A DNA stretch of 64,000 bases from positions 237,484 through 301,483 of the forward strand of contig NZ_JAHCPS010000003.1 of NCBI RefSeq assembly GCF_021366795.1, given 5' to 3'. This DNA comes from Macrococcoides caseolyticum. Lineage in GTDB: Bacteria; Bacillota; Bacilli; Staphylococcales; Staphylococcaceae. A model generated the notes under the pieces. The model saw nothing but the letters and a program-made list of their open reading frames with translations. It had not been told where the DNA came from and did no database searches. The stretch's first letter is position 1. Each line of letters starts with the position of its first letter. The position numbers and the translations under genes were made by a program. This document shows, in pieces, positions 49,918 to 59,695 of the stretch.

Positions 49918-51709
49918 TGGAGCAATGGGTACAATCCTTTATTCAGAAGGATTGAATACTTGTCCGGAACACTACAATCTGACACATCCTGAAAAAATTG
50001 CGCAAATCCATCACGCCTACATCCAGGCAGGCGCAAATCTTATTCAGACGAATACGTATGGCGCAAATTTTGAGAAATTAAAACTGTATGGATTAGAACA
50101 CCGTGTGAAAGATATTCATAAATCCGCAGTACAAATTGCAAAGTCAGTTGCGACGCCAGAAACATTTATTGCCGGAACAATAGGTGGATTTAGAAGTACA
50201 CGCAAAGAATCTTTCTCGCTTGAAACGATTGCTTATCACACAGAACTTCAAATCGAAACACTAGCAAGTGCTGGTGTAGATGTATTGCTGTTCGAAACTT
50301 ATTATGATCTTGAAGAATTACTGCACGTCATTAAAATAGGAAAAACATATCAACTACCAATCATCGCTCAGTTAACAGCAAGTACAACAAAGTATTTAAA
50401 AGACGGAAAATCAATTCCAGAAGCAATTGAACAGTTAATCGATATAGGTGCTGATGTTGTTGGATTAAATTGTCACCATGGTCCACACCATATGATTCAG
50501 ACATTTAAACACTTAGATATACCTAAACATGCTTATTTAAGTTGTTATCCGAATGCGAGTCTATTAGATATTGAAGATGAAGTAATTAAGTATAGCGACA
50601 ATGCTGTATATTTCAGTAATGCTGCACAATCATTAGTAGCTGAAGGCGTGAGATTAATTGGAGGATGTTGTGGTACAACGCCAGAGCATATTAAGAAGAT
50701 TAGTGAAGCAGTATCGAACTTGTCACCTGTAGTCAATAAAGATGTTATCCCAATTGAACGCCATCATAACTTTAGACCTGGAGAGCGTAAGAAGCATATC
50801 GGTGATCTTGTTAAAGAGCGTCCAACAGTAGTCGTTGAGCTGGATACGCCGAAGCACCTTGATACGACTGCGTTCTTTAAAGGAATTAAAGCGCTCGAAG
50901 AAGCAGGCGTTGATGCTGTTACTTTGGCTGATAATTCGCTTGCAAATGTCAGAATATCGAATATTGCAGCTGCGAGTATTATAAAGCAACGCTACAACAT
51001 TCGGCCTTTAGTACACGTAACTTGCCGGGATCATAATTTAATTGGATTGCAGTCACATTTACTCGGGCTATCATTACTCGGTATTGACGATATTTTGGCA
51101 GTAACTGGTGACCCATCCAAGTTAGGAGATTTCCCGGGAGCAACGAGTGTGTTTGATGTGAATTCATGTGGCTTATCAGAGATTATAAAGCAATTTAATC
51201 AAGGTATTAATGCTGATGGAGCGAATTTGAAACGGAAGACAACATTTTCTGTAGCAGGTGCCTTTAATCCGCATACAAAGCATTTACAACGCGCAGTAGA
51301 ACGTCTCACTAAGAAAATAGAAGCAGGAATGTCGTATTTCATAACACAACCTGTGTTTGATCGCGCACAAATAAAAGAAATATATGAAGCGACAAAGCAT
51401 TTAGATGTTCCAATTATTATTGGTGTTATGCCGATTACAAGTTATAATAATGCGCTATTTCTAAACAACGAAGTACCTGGTATAAAGATACCAGAACATA
51501 TACTCAAACAGTTTGAAGTGGTTCAAGAAGATAGAGCACAGACAAAAGCGGTATCTATAAAGATATCAAAACAATTAATTGATGAAGTATACAGTTACTT
51601 TAATGGATTGTATCTTGTGACACCATTTATGAAATATGAAATGACAGAAGAACTAGCAAAGTACGCAAAAGAGATTACAAATAACCAATATACTGAGGAG
51701 GTCATCTAA
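49874..51709 (+). CDS. metF: Bifunctional homocysteine S-methyltransferase / methylenetetrahydrofolate reductase
   Basis: This is a YitJ-type fusion of 611 residues. The N-terminal half (about 1-290) is a homocysteine S-methyltransferase with the zinc Cys motif [12 protein letters not shown] near 257 and a first GLNCHHGP near 200. The C-terminal half (about 305-600) is a MetF-type FAD reductase with [12 protein letters not shown] and FITQPVFD. It supplies methyl-THF for MetE. I chose ATG 49874, seven bases after AGGAGG; the frame extends upstream into the site. The stop overlaps metE (TAATG). A sequence near 51129-51142 resembles a Noc-binding site. Confidence 0.93.
   Translation: MTILKEMSERILVADGAMGTILYSEGLNTCPEHYNLTHPEKIAQIHHAYIQAGANLIQTNTYGANFEKLKLYGLEHRVKDIHKSAVQIAKSVATPETFIAGTIGGFRSTRKESFSLETIAYHTELQIETLASAGVDVLLFETYYDLEELLHVIKIGKTYQLPIIAQLTASTTKYLKDGKSIPEAIEQLIDIGADVVGLNCHHGPHHMIQTFKHLDIPKHAYLSCYPNASLLDIEDEVIKYSDNAVYFSNAAQSLVAEGVRLIGGCCGTTPEHIKKISEAVSNLSPVVNKDVIPIERHHNFRPGERKKHIGDLVKERPTVVVELDTPKHLDTTAFFKGIKALEEAGVDAVTLADNSLANVRISNIAAASIIKQRYNIRPLVHVTCRDHNLIGLQSHLLGLSLLGIDDILAVTGDPSKLGDFPGATSVFDVNSCGLSEIIKQFNQGINADGANLKRKTTFSVAGAFNPHTKHLQRAVERLTKKIEAGMSYFITQPVFDRAQIKEIYEATKHLDVPIIIGVMPITSYNNALFLNNEVPGIKIPEHILKQFEVVQEDRAQTKAVSIKISKQLIDEVYSYFNGLYLVTPFMKYEMTEELAKYAKEITNNQYTEEVI
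51129..51142 (+). promoter_or_regulatory. Possible Noc-binding site inside metF
   Basis: ATTTCCCGGGAGCA matches the first 11 bases of the Bacillus Noc site ATTTCCCGGGAAAT and fails at the last three. The only other CCCGGG that I noticed, in guaA near 43468, matches less well. Confidence 0.3.
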
Positions 51710-53949
51710 TGACAATTAAAACAGCAAATTTAGGATTCCCGAGATTAGGAAAAGATAGAGCGTGGAAAAGAGCAATCGAGAAGTACTGGGGCCATGAAAT
51801 TAATCATCAAGAACTTAATGAGCAATTAAATGAAATCCATAAAGATAATTTACAAGTTCAAGCAAGCTATGATTTAGATTCAGTACCTGTTGGCGACTTT
51901 TCATTGTATGATCATATATTAGATACAGCATTATTATTCAATATTATCCCTGAACGATTTAGTGGAAGACCGATTGACGATGACCTTCTGTTTGATATCG
52001 CACGAGGCAATAAAGAGAATGTAGCGAGTGCTTTGTTGAAATGGTTTAATACAAACTATCATTACATTGTGCCGGAATGGGATACAGCAAAACCAAAATT
52101 AAATGCAGAGCAATTGCTTCATAAAGTGAAGCTAGCTAAGGCGTTAGATATACAATCGCATGCAGTCGTTGTAGGTCCGGTGACGTTTGTAGCGCTATCA
52201 AAAGGCGGAGAACAGTCTGAAGAAGAAAAAGTTCGAGCATTACTTCCGTTTTATGCGGAATTATTCCGTTTGCTTAATGAACAAGGCGTGAATTATATTC
52301 AGGTTGATGAACCTATTTTAGTTACAGATAAAGCCGGGGTGTACGAAGAAATTACAAAAGAAGCTTACACGTATTTTAATACACATGTGCCACAGAATAA
52401 ATTAGTTATTCAAACCTATTTTGAACGTGTTAATCTTTCTTTCATTAGAGAATTGCCTGTCTATGGTATTGGTATTGATTTTGTTCATGATAATGGATTT
52501 AATCTTAAACAGATTCAGGATGAAGGGTGGCCGAATGATAAAGTATTATTTGCTGGTATCATAGATGGTAGAAACGTATGGGCATCTGATATTGAAGCGC
52601 GTAAGGATTTAGTGGAAAAACTTCAGACGTATGCAAATGAAATTGTGATACAACCTTCTGCATCGTTGTTACATGTACCACTATCACTTGAACAGGAAAC
52701 GATTGATGAGAACATTAAAGAAGGTCTTAGCTTCTCGACTGAGAAATTAAATGAACTCAATGCTTTGAAGAAGTTATTCAATGATAACGATGATACGTTA
52801 TACAATGCATTAAAAGAAAAGTATAGCCGTTTCTCTAACCAACCATTTAAACAAAAATCATTTGATTTTGACAGTGTACCAGCACAAAGAAATACACCTT
52901 TTGCTGAACGTAAACTTAAACAGCAAAACAGATTACATCTACCTGAACTACCTACAACGACAATCGGTTCGTTCCCTCAAACGAAAGAAGTGAGAAAGAA
53001 CAGAGCAGATTATCGTAAAGGCCATAAAGATAGAGCAGCCTATGAAGCATTTATTGAAGCGGAAATTAAGCGTTGGATAGAAATTCAGGAACGCATTGGA
53101 TTAGACGTATTTGTACATGGTGAATTTGAACGTAATGATATGGTAGAGTTCTTCGGGGAGCAGCTTGAAGGCTTCTTAGTAACCCAATATGGCTGGGTAC
53201 AGTCTTATGGTTCACGCGCTGTAAAACCACCTATTATTTATGGCGATGTTTATTGGACGAAACCTCTGACAGTCAAAGAAACAGTCTATGCACAAAGCTT
53301 AACTGACAAACCGGTTAAAGGCATGTTGACAGGCCCTGTTACGATATTAAACTGGTCGTTTGAACGTGTTGATATTCCAAAAACAGAAGTACAGAATCAA
53401 ATCGCACTTGCTATAAGAGCAGAAGTTGAAGCCCTTGAAACTGCCGGAATAAAAATTATTCAAGTTGATGAACCGGCACTAAGAGAAGGATTACCGTTAC
53501 ATCAGTCATACCATGAACAATATTTAAAAGATGCAGTCCATTCGTTTAAACTTGCAACATCATCAGTGAAAGATGAAACACAAATCCATACGCATATGTG
53601 TTATTCTCAATTCGGTAAAATTATACATGCAATTAAAGCGCTGGATGCAGATGTCATTTCAATCGAAACATCGCGTAGTCATGGAGATTTGATTAAAGAT
53701 TTTGAATCGATTACGTATGACCTTGGCATTGGACTAGGTGTATATGATATCCATAGCCCACGTGTACCGACAGAAGAAGAAATTACGAGGGCGATTACGA
53801 GAGCACTTAAAGAAATTGACCGTTCATTATTCTGGGTGAATCCAGACTGTGGTTTAAAAACGCGTAAGGAAGAGGAAGTCGTTGCTGCACTTTCTACGTT
53901 AGTATCAGCAGTACAAAAATTACGTGACACGCAAGAAGTAGCAGTTTAA
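51709..53949 (+). CDS. metE: Cobalamin-independent methionine synthase
   Basis: MetE transfers a methyl group from 5-methyl-THF-polyglutamate to homocysteine, the last methionine step. It has 746 residues. The N-terminal substrate-binding half opens [20 protein letters not shown]. The C-terminal catalytic half shows [48 protein letters not shown], and the zinc ligands in HTHMCYSQF and NPDCGLKTR. The start overlaps the metF stop by one base. A strong terminator closes the operon. Confidence 0.97.
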   Translation: MTIKTANLGFPRLGKDRAWKRAIEKYWGHEINHQELNEQLNEIHKDNLQVQASYDLDSVPVGDFSLYDHILDTALLFNIIPERFSGRPIDDDLLFDIARGNKENVASALLKWFNTNYHYIVPEWDTAKPKLNAEQLLHKVKLAKALDIQSHAVVVGPVTFVALSKGGEQSEEEKVRALLPFYAELFRLLNEQGVNYIQVDEPILVTDKAGVYEEITKEAYTYFNTHVPQNKLVIQTYFERVNLSFIRELPVYGIGIDFVHDNGFNLKQIQDEGWPNDKVLFAGIIDGRNVWASDIEARKDLVEKLQTYANEIVIQPSASLLHVPLSLEQETIDENIKEGLSFSTEKLNELNALKKLFNDNDDTLYNALKEKYSRFSNQPFKQKSFDFDSVPAQRNTPFAERKLKQQNRLHLPELPTTTIGSFPQTKEVRKNRADYRKGHKDRAAYEAFIEAEIKRWIEIQERIGLDVFVHGEFERNDMVEFFGEQLEGFLVTQYGWVQSYGSRAVKPPIIYGDVYWTKPLTVKETVYAQSLTDKPVKGMLTGPVTILNWSFERVDIPKTEVQNQIALAIRAEVEALETAGIKIIQVDEPALREGLPLHQSYHEQYLKDAVHSFKLATSSVKDETQIHTHMCYSQFGKIIHAIKALDADVISIETSRSHGDLIKDFESITYDLGIGLGVYDIHSPRVPTEEEITRAITRALKEIDRSLFWVNPDCGLKTRKEEEVVAALSTLVSAVQKLRDTQEVAV

Positions 53950-53964
53950 AATATAGAACATAAT

Positions 53965-53998
53965 AAAAGACAAGGTATATTAATATACCTTGTCTTTT
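53965..53998 (+). terminator. Terminator after metE
   Basis: A long perfect palindrome (16-bp arms, 53965-53980 with 53983-53998) with T at the 3' end and A at the 5' end lies 16 bases past the metE stop. Confidence 0.9.
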
Positions 53999-54129
53999 AT
54001 TATGTTTAGCCCTCATCAATGATTGAATTAATAATCAACAAAATTTATTTAATATAAAAAGTAAATAGTGTAATAGGGTTGTTTAAAGGGTATACGACAA
54101 ATATAAAATGGATGAATGGAGCGATGATA

Positions 54130-54498
54130 ATGGTAACTCCTGAACAAGAAATTTACGAAATATATGTTAAATTATATCAAGCGATGATAGATGAAGATGT
54201 GGATACGATTGATCAGCTGATGATGGATGGTAGTGTATTAGTACATATGACAGGTGTAAGACAACCTAAAATAGAATGGTTAAGAGCGATAGAAAATCAG
54301 TCGATGAAGTATTATTCAACGAAAGAAGAAAATATAGAAATATTGATTAAAGATAAGAAAGCAACGCTTGTGGCACAAAATAAAGTGGATGCAAGAATTT
54401 ATGGTTCACGTAATACGTGGCCTTTAGAACTTACGATGACGTTAGTGAAATTTGACCGTTATTGGAAGATATCACACGTAGAAGCATCGACATATTAA
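54130..54498 (+). CDS. SnoaL/DUF4440-like protein (NTF2 fold)
   Basis: This is a small protein of 122 residues with the features of NTF2-like proteins: an N-terminal helix with IYEIYVKLYQAMIDEDVDTI, then a LMMDGSVLVHMTG strand region, and a closing LTMTLVKFDRYWKISHVEAS, which is a typical SnoaL/DUF4440 end. The ligand or substrate is unknown. I chose ATG 54130 because GGAG (54118-54121) is eight bases upstream; two earlier ATGs are in frame but too close. It lies just before tRNA-Ser and after metE. Confidence 0.75.
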   Translation: MVTPEQEIYEIYVKLYQAMIDEDVDTIDQLMMDGSVLVHMTGVRQPKIEWLRAIENQSMKYYSTKEENIEILIKDKKATLVAQNKVDARIYGSRNTWPLELTMTLVKFDRYWKISHVEASTY

Positions 54499-54526
54499 AT
54501 GTTTTTAATTTTTTTAGTAAATAATG

Positions 54527-54555
54527 TTGACAGTAACAATAGTTTATTATAAGAT
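54527..54555 (+). promoter_or_regulatory. Promoter of tRNA-Ser
   Basis: TTGACA (54527-54532) is a perfect -35 and TAAGAT (54550-54555) follows after 17 bp. The tRNA starts 16 bases further on. Confidence 0.75.
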
Positions 54556-54571
54556 TGTTATTGTCTTATTT

Positions 54572-54664
54572 GGAGGAATACCCAAGTCCGGCTGAAGGGA
54601 TCGGTCTTGAAAACCGACAGGGGCTTAACGGCTCGCGGGGGTTCGAATCCCTCTTCCTCCGCCA
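54572..54664 (+). tRNA. tRNA-Ser (anticodon UGA)
   Basis: GGAGGAA pairs with TTCCTCC. The discriminator is G and CCA is encoded (54662-54664). The anticodon loop CTTGAAA gives UGA, which reads UCA. A long variable arm typical of class II tRNA-Ser and a GGTTCGAATCC T arm are present. Confidence 0.97.
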
Positions 54665-54697
54665 TTATTTAGACTAATTATTGTACTTTATATAAAG

Positions 54698-54726
54698 AAG
54701 AGAGCTGACTATTTGTTAGCTCTCTT
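54698..54726 (+). terminator. Terminator after tRNA-Ser
   Basis: AAGAGAGCT (54698-54706) pairs with AGCTCTCTT (54718-54726), and TTCTTT follows. It overlaps the 3' end of the decayed gene on the other strand. Confidence 0.8.
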
Positions 54727-55022
54727 TTCTTTAGTAATGGGGTAACGCTTTTTATATTGTAATTCAGTCTCTTTTTCGTTTTCTGATTTTCTAATTCTTA
54801 TAGAGGTATTTTTTTCATTTAAAATTTTATTATTATTGTCTATAAACAAAACATTAAAATCTTCATCTTTATTATCAGCGCCTAATGATTTAAGTATCTC
54901 ACGGTTTATGTGTTTCTCATTGTTGACAACCTTTTTGAATCTGCAAAAACCTTTACCTCAAATATATCTACTGTAATGTCCTGTATATTATTTTTATTTT
55001 CTATTATTTCATTTCTCCTTTT
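54709..55022 (-). pseudogene. Decayed CYTH-domain-like gene
   Basis: On the minus strand, one frame reads NEIIENKNNIQDITVDIFEV with KVFADSKR, and after a shift at the A-run 54932-54936 a second frame reads VVNNEKHINREILKSLGADN and then FIDNNNKILNEKNTSIRIRK, ending in KKRYPITKEKRANK and a stop at 54709. The pattern EVKV, then IDxxxxxL and SIRIRK, then YKKRYP resembles CYTH (adenylate cyclase/triphosphatase) domains. There is a frameshift and no start codon in frame near 55022, although AAAGGAG is just upstream, so it is probably a broken gene. Confidence 0.45.
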
Positions 55023-55190
55023 TTACATGGCTCTCACGATGCTAGAAATAGATGTTTACCCTGTTTACTTCAATTTAAAAGATATTTGTATTAAAAATAA
55101 ACAAGTATTTAATAACAGATTTATAATTATTAAAAATATGCGGATAAAAATTATAAATGAAATAAATTAAATAACTATGAAACCCCTTTC

Positions 55191-55204
55191 TGAAAACCTT
55201 TACA
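55191..55204 (+). promoter_or_regulatory. Weak cre-like site upstream of treP
   Basis: TGAAAACCTTTACA matches 13 of 14 positions of the cre consensus, but the central CG is CC, which usually weakens CcpA binding. It overlaps the -35. Confidence 0.35.
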
Positions 55205-55227
55205 AACTTGTATAGACAATGTAGAAT
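55199..55227 (+). promoter_or_regulatory. Promoter of the trehalose operon
   Basis: TTTACA (55199-55204) and TAGAAT (55222-55227) are separated by 17 bp. The TreR-like operator lies in the spacer. Confidence 0.7.
55208..55219. promoter_or_regulatory. TreR-like operator between -35 and -10 of treP
   Basis: TTGTATAGACAA is a near-palindrome with one change from TTGTATATACAA, the TreR half-operator type of Bacillus. It is in the promoter spacer, so a bound TreR would exclude polymerase; trehalose-6-phosphate would release it. Confidence 0.6.
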
Positions 55228-55259
55228 GAAAATATAATACAAAAAAGGAGTTGACCAGA

Positions 55260-56729
55260 ATGGCAGTCAACAGACAAGAAGTTAAAGATATTATTAGTGC
55301 TATTGGTGGTAAAGAAAACGTAGCAGCAGCAACGCACTGCGTAACTCGTTTACGTTTAGCTTTAAAAGATGATTCAAAAGTAGACAAAACAGCTTTAGAT
55401 AAAATTAATTTAGTAAAAGGATCATTTGCAGCAAACAATCAGTTCCAAATCGTTATTGGACCAGGTACGGTAGACGAAGCTTATAAAGTATTCGTTGATG
55501 AAACAGGTGTGGGTGAGGCTTCAAAGGATGATGTAAAAGCAGCAGCAGCAGAGAAAATGAGTCCATTACAACGTGCGATTAAGACGTTAGGTGATGTATT
55601 TATTCCATTATTACCTGCAATCGTAACAGCCGGTTTATTATTAGGTCTTTCTAACTTATTACTTGATCCAGGCGTATTTTATGAAAAGAAATCTGTTGTA
55701 GACATGTTTCCTCAATTTAAAGGGATTGCAGAAATTATTAAATTAATTGCTGTAACGCCATTCCACTTTTTACCTGCATTAATCGGTTGGAGTGCGATGC
55801 GTGTATTTGGTGGTAGTCCGATTTTAGGTTTGGTCTTAGGTTTAGTACTGGTTAACCCAGCACTTGCGTCACAATATGGTTTGGCGGATAGAGATACAGG
55901 TAAACTAGTTGAAATTCCGACTTGGGATATCTTTGGATTAAAAGTGCAACAATTAAACTATGCTGCACAAGTATTACCAATCTTAATCGCGACTTGGTGT
56001 TTAGCACAAGTTGAACGTTTCTTAAATAAACGTGTACATGATTCAATCAAGATGTTGGTTGTAGGTCCTATTGCATTATTATTAGTAGGTTTCTTATCAT
56101 TCATCATCATTGGTCCAGTGGCATTCTGGTTAGGTAACCAAATTACTGGATTTGTTCAAATGATATTTGAACATGCTGGCTGGTTAGGTGGGCTAATTTA
56201 TGGATTAGTTTATGCTCCACTTGTTATTACAGGTCTTCACCATATGTTCTTAGCAGTTGACTTCCAATTAATGAGTTCAAAATTAGATGGTACATATTTA
56301 TGGCCTATCTTAGCAATTTCAAATATTTCACAAGGTTCAGCAGCATTCGCAGCTTGGTTCTTATATAAACGCAAAAAAATGGTTAAAGAAGAAGGATTAG
56401 CATTAACTTCTGGTATTTCTGGTTGGTTAGGGGTTACTGAACCAGCAATGTTCGGGGTAAATATTCCGCTTAAATATCCATTTATCGCTGCAGTAATTAC
56501 AACTGGAATTGTTGGCGCAGTCTTCGGTTCTCAACAATTATTAGGTAAAGTTGGTGTTGGAGGCGTTCCAGGTATTATGAGTATTAATTCTGGATTTAAG
56601 ATTACGTTTGCCATCGGTATGATCATCGCTATCATTTTACCAATCGTGTTAACGTTGATTTTCTCTAAATTTGCTAAGCAAATGGGTGAGGATATTGCAG
56701 AACCAATCGTTTCAGATAAAAAATTATAA
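55260..56729 (+). CDS. treP: Trehalose-specific PTS enzyme IIBC
   Basis: TreP imports trehalose as trehalose-6-phosphate. From ATG 55260 it has 489 residues. The IIB domain (about 1-85) has the phosphorylated Cys in AATHCVTRLRLAL (near 28). A linker leads to the IIC membrane domain (about 105-480) of about ten helices. No IIA domain is fused, so phosphate must come from a separate IIA (glucose type) elsewhere. AAGGAG is nine bases from the ATG; a longer frame from TTG 55251 is less likely. It is the first gene of treP-treC-treR. Confidence 0.95.
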   Translation: MAVNRQEVKDIISAIGGKENVAAATHCVTRLRLALKDDSKVDKTALDKINLVKGSFAANNQFQIVIGPGTVDEAYKVFVDETGVGEASKDDVKAAAAEKMSPLQRAIKTLGDVFIPLLPAIVTAGLLLGLSNLLLDPGVFYEKKSVVDMFPQFKGIAEIIKLIAVTPFHFLPALIGWSAMRVFGGSPILGLVLGLVLVNPALASQYGLADRDTGKLVEIPTWDIFGLKVQQLNYAAQVLPILIATWCLAQVERFLNKRVHDSIKMLVVGPIALLLVGFLSFIIIGPVAFWLGNQITGFVQMIFEHAGWLGGLIYGLVYAPLVITGLHHMFLAVDFQLMSSKLDGTYLWPILAISNISQGSAAFAAWFLYKRKKMVKEEGLALTSGISGWLGVTEPAMFGVNIPLKYPFIAAVITTGIVGAVFGSQQLLGKVGVGGVPGIMSINSGFKITFAIGMIIAIILPIVLTLIFSKFAKQMGEDIAEPIVSDKKL

Positions 56730-56752
56730 AATTTCATAGTTAATAAATTCAT

Positions 56753-56786
56753 CAACGAGCAACGTGTACTTACAGGTTGTTCGTTG
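56753..56786 (+). terminator. Hairpin between treP and treC
   Basis: CAACGAGCAAC (56753-56763) pairs with GTTGTTCGTTG (56776-56786) with one G-T pair. There is no T-run, so it is more likely an mRNA processing or stabilising hairpin than a terminator. Confidence 0.5.
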
Positions 56787-56827
56787 TAAAATTATATTAA
56801 ACTAAAAAACGTTAGGAGTTATAAAAT

Positions 56828-58465
56828 ATGGCAGTTACTGATTGGAGAAAGTCAGTTGTTTATCAAATTTATCCAAAGTCATTTAATGATACAACAGGTA
56901 ATGGTCATGGAGATATTAACGGTATTATTGAAAAGCTAGATTATTTAAAGACACTTGGTGTTGATTATTTATGGTTAACACCGGTTTATCGCTCTCCTAT
57001 GAATGATAATGGCTATGATATTAGTGACTATTATGAAATTAATTCAGATTTCGGTACGAAAGAAGACTTCAAGCGTTTATTAGATGAAGCGCATGCACGT
57101 GGTATTAAGATTATGTCTGATATCGTTATTAATCATACAAGTACTGAGCATAACTGGTTTGTAGAATCTCGTAAATCATTAGATAATGAATACCGCGATT
57201 ATTATATTTGGAAAGATGGTAAAGATGGACAGCCTCCTACAAACTGGGAATCGAAGTTTGGTGGTAATGCATGGCAGTTAGATCCAGCTACGAATCAATA
57301 TTACTTACGTTTATTTGATGTCACACAAGCAGATTTAAATTGGGAAAATGAAAAACTGCGTAAAGAAATTTATGACATGATTAATTATTGGATTGATTTC
57401 GGCATGGATGGTTTCCGATTTGATGTGATCAACTTAATTTCAAAGGCAGAATTTAAGGATTCAGATAAAATAGGTAAAGAGTTTTATACAGATGGTCCAC
57501 GCGTACATGAATTCTTAAATGAAATGAATCGTAATACTTTTGGTAATAAAGAAGGCTTTATGACGGTTGGTGAGATGAGTTCTACAACGCTGGAGCATTG
57601 TATTGACTATACGCGAGAAGATCGTCATGAATTAAGTAGCGTCTTCAATTTCCATCATTTAAAAGTAGATTATAAAGACGGCGAGAAATGGACAAAGATG
57701 CCGTTTGATTTTATTGAATTAAAGCGTATTCTTTTTGAGTGGCAGGTGGGTATTTCAAAAGGTGGTGGCTGGAATGCAATCTTCTGGTGTAACCATGATC
57801 AACCACGTGTCGTCAGTCGTTTCGGTGATGATTCAACAGAAGAAAATCGTGTAAAGAGTGCAAAGATGCTCGCAATAATTTTGCACTGTCTACAAGGTAC
57901 GCCCTACATTTATCAAGGCGAAGAAATTGGTATGACGAATTTATATTTAAACGATATTAGTCAGTATCGTGATGTGGAATCAACCAATGCCTATAAAATT
58001 ATGCGAGATAACGGGTTTACAAATGACGAAATATTGGATATATTACAAGATAAATCAAGAGATAATTCAAGAAGTCCTGTACAGTGGGATGATAGTGTTA
58101 ATGCAGGTTTTTCAACAGGCACACCTTGGATTGATGTTGCAAAAAACTATAAACAAATCAATGTTAAAAAAGCATTAGCAGATAAAAACTCTGTATTTTA
58201 CACATATCAAAAGTTAATTGAATTGAGACATAACTTGGATATTATTACTTACGGAGAGGTGAAACCTTTATTAGAAGATCATCCGCATATTTTTGCGTAT
58301 GAAAGAAAGCTTGAGGATAAATCTTTACTCGTATTGGCTAACTTTACGAATGTAGAAGTCGAAGTTCCGTCTTCAATTAATGTCGAGGGAAATGTATTAA
58401 TCAATAATGGGACAATGCATTCAAATGTATTAGAGCCATATCAAGCAATCGCAATTCTTCGATAA
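56828..58465 (+). CDS. treC: Trehalose-6-phosphate hydrolase (phosphotrehalase)
   Basis: TreC splits trehalose-6-phosphate into glucose and glucose-6-phosphate. It has 545 residues, GH13 family. Signature blocks: WRKSVVYQIYPKSFNDTTGN (5-24), MSDIVINHTS (near 97), the nucleophile Asp in GMDGFRFDVINLIS (near 197), the acid/base Glu in TVGEMSS (near 255) and NHDQPR (near 322). AGGAGT lies before the ATG. It follows treP by 98 bases. The treR gene follows 47 bases downstream. Confidence 0.96.
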   Translation: MAVTDWRKSVVYQIYPKSFNDTTGNGHGDINGIIEKLDYLKTLGVDYLWLTPVYRSPMNDNGYDISDYYEINSDFGTKEDFKRLLDEAHARGIKIMSDIVINHTSTEHNWFVESRKSLDNEYRDYYIWKDGKDGQPPTNWESKFGGNAWQLDPATNQYYLRLFDVTQADLNWENEKLRKEIYDMINYWIDFGMDGFRFDVINLISKAEFKDSDKIGKEFYTDGPRVHEFLNEMNRNTFGNKEGFMTVGEMSSTTLEHCIDYTREDRHELSSVFNFHHLKVDYKDGEKWTKMPFDFIELKRILFEWQVGISKGGGWNAIFWCNHDQPRVVSRFGDDSTEENRVKSAKMLAIILHCLQGTPYIYQGEEIGMTNLYLNDISQYRDVESTNAYKIMRDNGFTNDEILDILQDKSRDNSRSPVQWDDSVNAGFSTGTPWIDVAKNYKQINVKKALADKNSVFYTYQKLIELRHNLDIITYGEVKPLLEDHPHIFAYERKLEDKSLLVLANFTNVEVEVPSSINVEGNVLINNGTMHSNVLEPYQAIAILR

Positions 58466-58512
58466 GTACTCACGCTTTTGATGCTAATGACTATTGAGAT
58501 AGAGGTGGCGTT

Positions 58513-59247
58513 ATGAATAGTAATAAGTACAGAAAGATTTATCAAGAATTAAGCGGAAAGATTATTAATGATGAGTACAAGCACGGTGAACAGCTGCCAT
58601 CTGAGAATTTATTAGTCAAAAAATATGGTGTCTCACGTGAAACAGTTCGAAAAGCATTAAGTCTATTACAGACGAATGGTTTTATCCAAAAGTTAAAAGG
58701 TAAGGGGTCGGTTGTAATCTACGATCAGTCCATGAATTTTCCGGTATCTCAACTGATTAGTTTTGAAGAGATTAGACAATCACTCAATATTGATTATCAA
58801 ACAAAGGTTGAAAGCTTTGAAACTGTGTTAGCAAAAGATCACCCTAAAGTTAAAGAAGCATTAAATATAAGTGATGAAACAAAATTAATTAGAGTAGTTC
58901 GAACGAGAAGAAAGAATAATTTGGTGAATATTGTTGATACGGATTATTTCTTACATGAGATGATGCCAGCACTTTCTAAAGAAATTGCTGAACATTCTAT
59001 TTACGAATATATAGAAAATCGCTTAGGTTTGAAAATCGCTTACTCTAATAAGGCGATAACATTCGAGCCCATGTCTGAATATGAAATTGGGTTGTTCGTT
59101 GAGGTAACACCGCCGTATGCAGCTGTGGTTCGCTCAGTTGTACATTTAAATGACGCAACACCATTTCAGTATAATGTTTCTAAACATAGAGCAAGTGAGT
59201 TTAAATTTGTTGATTTCTCAAGAAGACACACCGATAAAGAGAAATAA
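58513..59247 (+). CDS. treR: GntR-family trehalose operon repressor
   Basis: TreR binds the tre operator and is released by trehalose-6-phosphate. It has 244 residues. The winged HTH covers about 5-75, with YGVSRETVRKALSLLQTNGF (about 37-56) as recognition helix and wing. The C-terminal UTRA effector domain runs from about 95 to 235, with ELKRVxxT-type strands (LIRVVRTRRKNN, VDTDYFLHEM). GGTGGCG lies before the ATG. It is the last gene of the operon; no terminator is obvious between it and the SRP RNA promoter. Confidence 0.92.
   Translation: MNSNKYRKIYQELSGKIINDEYKHGEQLPSENLLVKKYGVSRETVRKALSLLQTNGFIQKLKGKGSVVIYDQSMNFPVSQLISFEEIRQSLNIDYQTKVESFETVLAKDHPKVKEALNISDETKLIRVVRTRRKNNLVNIVDTDYFLHEMMPALSKEIAEHSIYEYIENRLGLKIAYSNKAITFEPMSEYEIGLFVEVTPPYAAVVRSVVHLNDATPFQYNVSKHRASEFKFVDFSRRHTDKEK
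58629..58644 (+). promoter_or_regulatory. parS-like sequence inside treR
   Basis: TGTCTCACGTGAAACA matches the Bacillus parS TGTTNCACGTGAAACA at 15 of 16 positions (C for T at position 4). It encodes the conserved GVSRET of the HTH, so chance is possible. It is about 35 kb from the origin. Confidence 0.5.
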
Positions 59248-59256
59248 AGTTTATTG

Positions 59257-59285
59257 TTGCATTATATAGTTAGTTTTAGTATCAT
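59257..59285 (+). promoter_or_regulatory. Promoter of SRP RNA
   Basis: TTGCAT (59257-59262) and TATCAT (59280-59285) are separated by 17 bp, and the start should be near 59292, matching the RNA's 5' end. Confidence 0.6.
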
Positions 59286-59289
59286 AAAT

Positions 59290-59562
59290 ATTACCGTGCT
59301 AAGTGGGGAGTTAGCGGTTCCCTATACTTGCAATCCGCTTAGGCAAGACCTAATCCCTTTGCCTCGGGTAATAAATTGTGAGGTCTGACCCAGATACGTA
59401 GTGTTGAGAGATCGGTCCTAGCCAATACAAACCCATGAATCATGTCAGGTCCGGAAGGAAGCAGCATTAAGTGGTCATTTGTATGTGACTGGGGTAGCCG
59501 GTTTTGAGCTGTCGACTTGGGTAACGCTTGTGTTTGTTATTCAAAGCAAAGGTGCACGGCTT
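59290..59562 (+). ncRNA. ffs: Signal recognition particle RNA (Bacillus-type scRNA)
   Basis: The ends CCGTGC (59294-59299) and GCACGG (59554-59559) pair. The Ffh-binding domain GGTCCGGAAGGAAGCAGC (S-domain tip with GGAA tetraloop) lies at about 59449-59466. Length of about 270 bases and the Alu-like 5' part (TGCTAAGTGGGGAGTTAGCGG-like, 59297-59317) mark the long Gram-positive SRP RNA. It joins Ffh to form the SRP for co-translational targeting. Confidence 0.95.
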
Positions 59563-59593
59563 TCATATTTTATAAAATACGTTTCATATAGAT

Positions 59594-59620
59594 ACGCATC
59601 CTAATTTTTATAGGATGTGT
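59594..59620 (+). terminator. Terminator after SRP RNA
   Basis: ACGCATCCTA (59594-59603) pairs with TAGGATGTGT (59611-59620) with G-T closing, followed by TTTTTTT. Confidence 0.85.
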
Positions 59621-59695
59621 TTTTTTGTCTTATTGATATGATGCATATCTGTTCAATGTTATAATAAGATTATTAATTTGTTGGAGGGGACTCAC

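Noticed and set aside
54910..55170. Plus-strand frame of 86 codons after tRNA-Ser
   Set aside because: No ribosome binding site, no recognisable motif, and it lies opposite the better-supported CYTH-like remnant.
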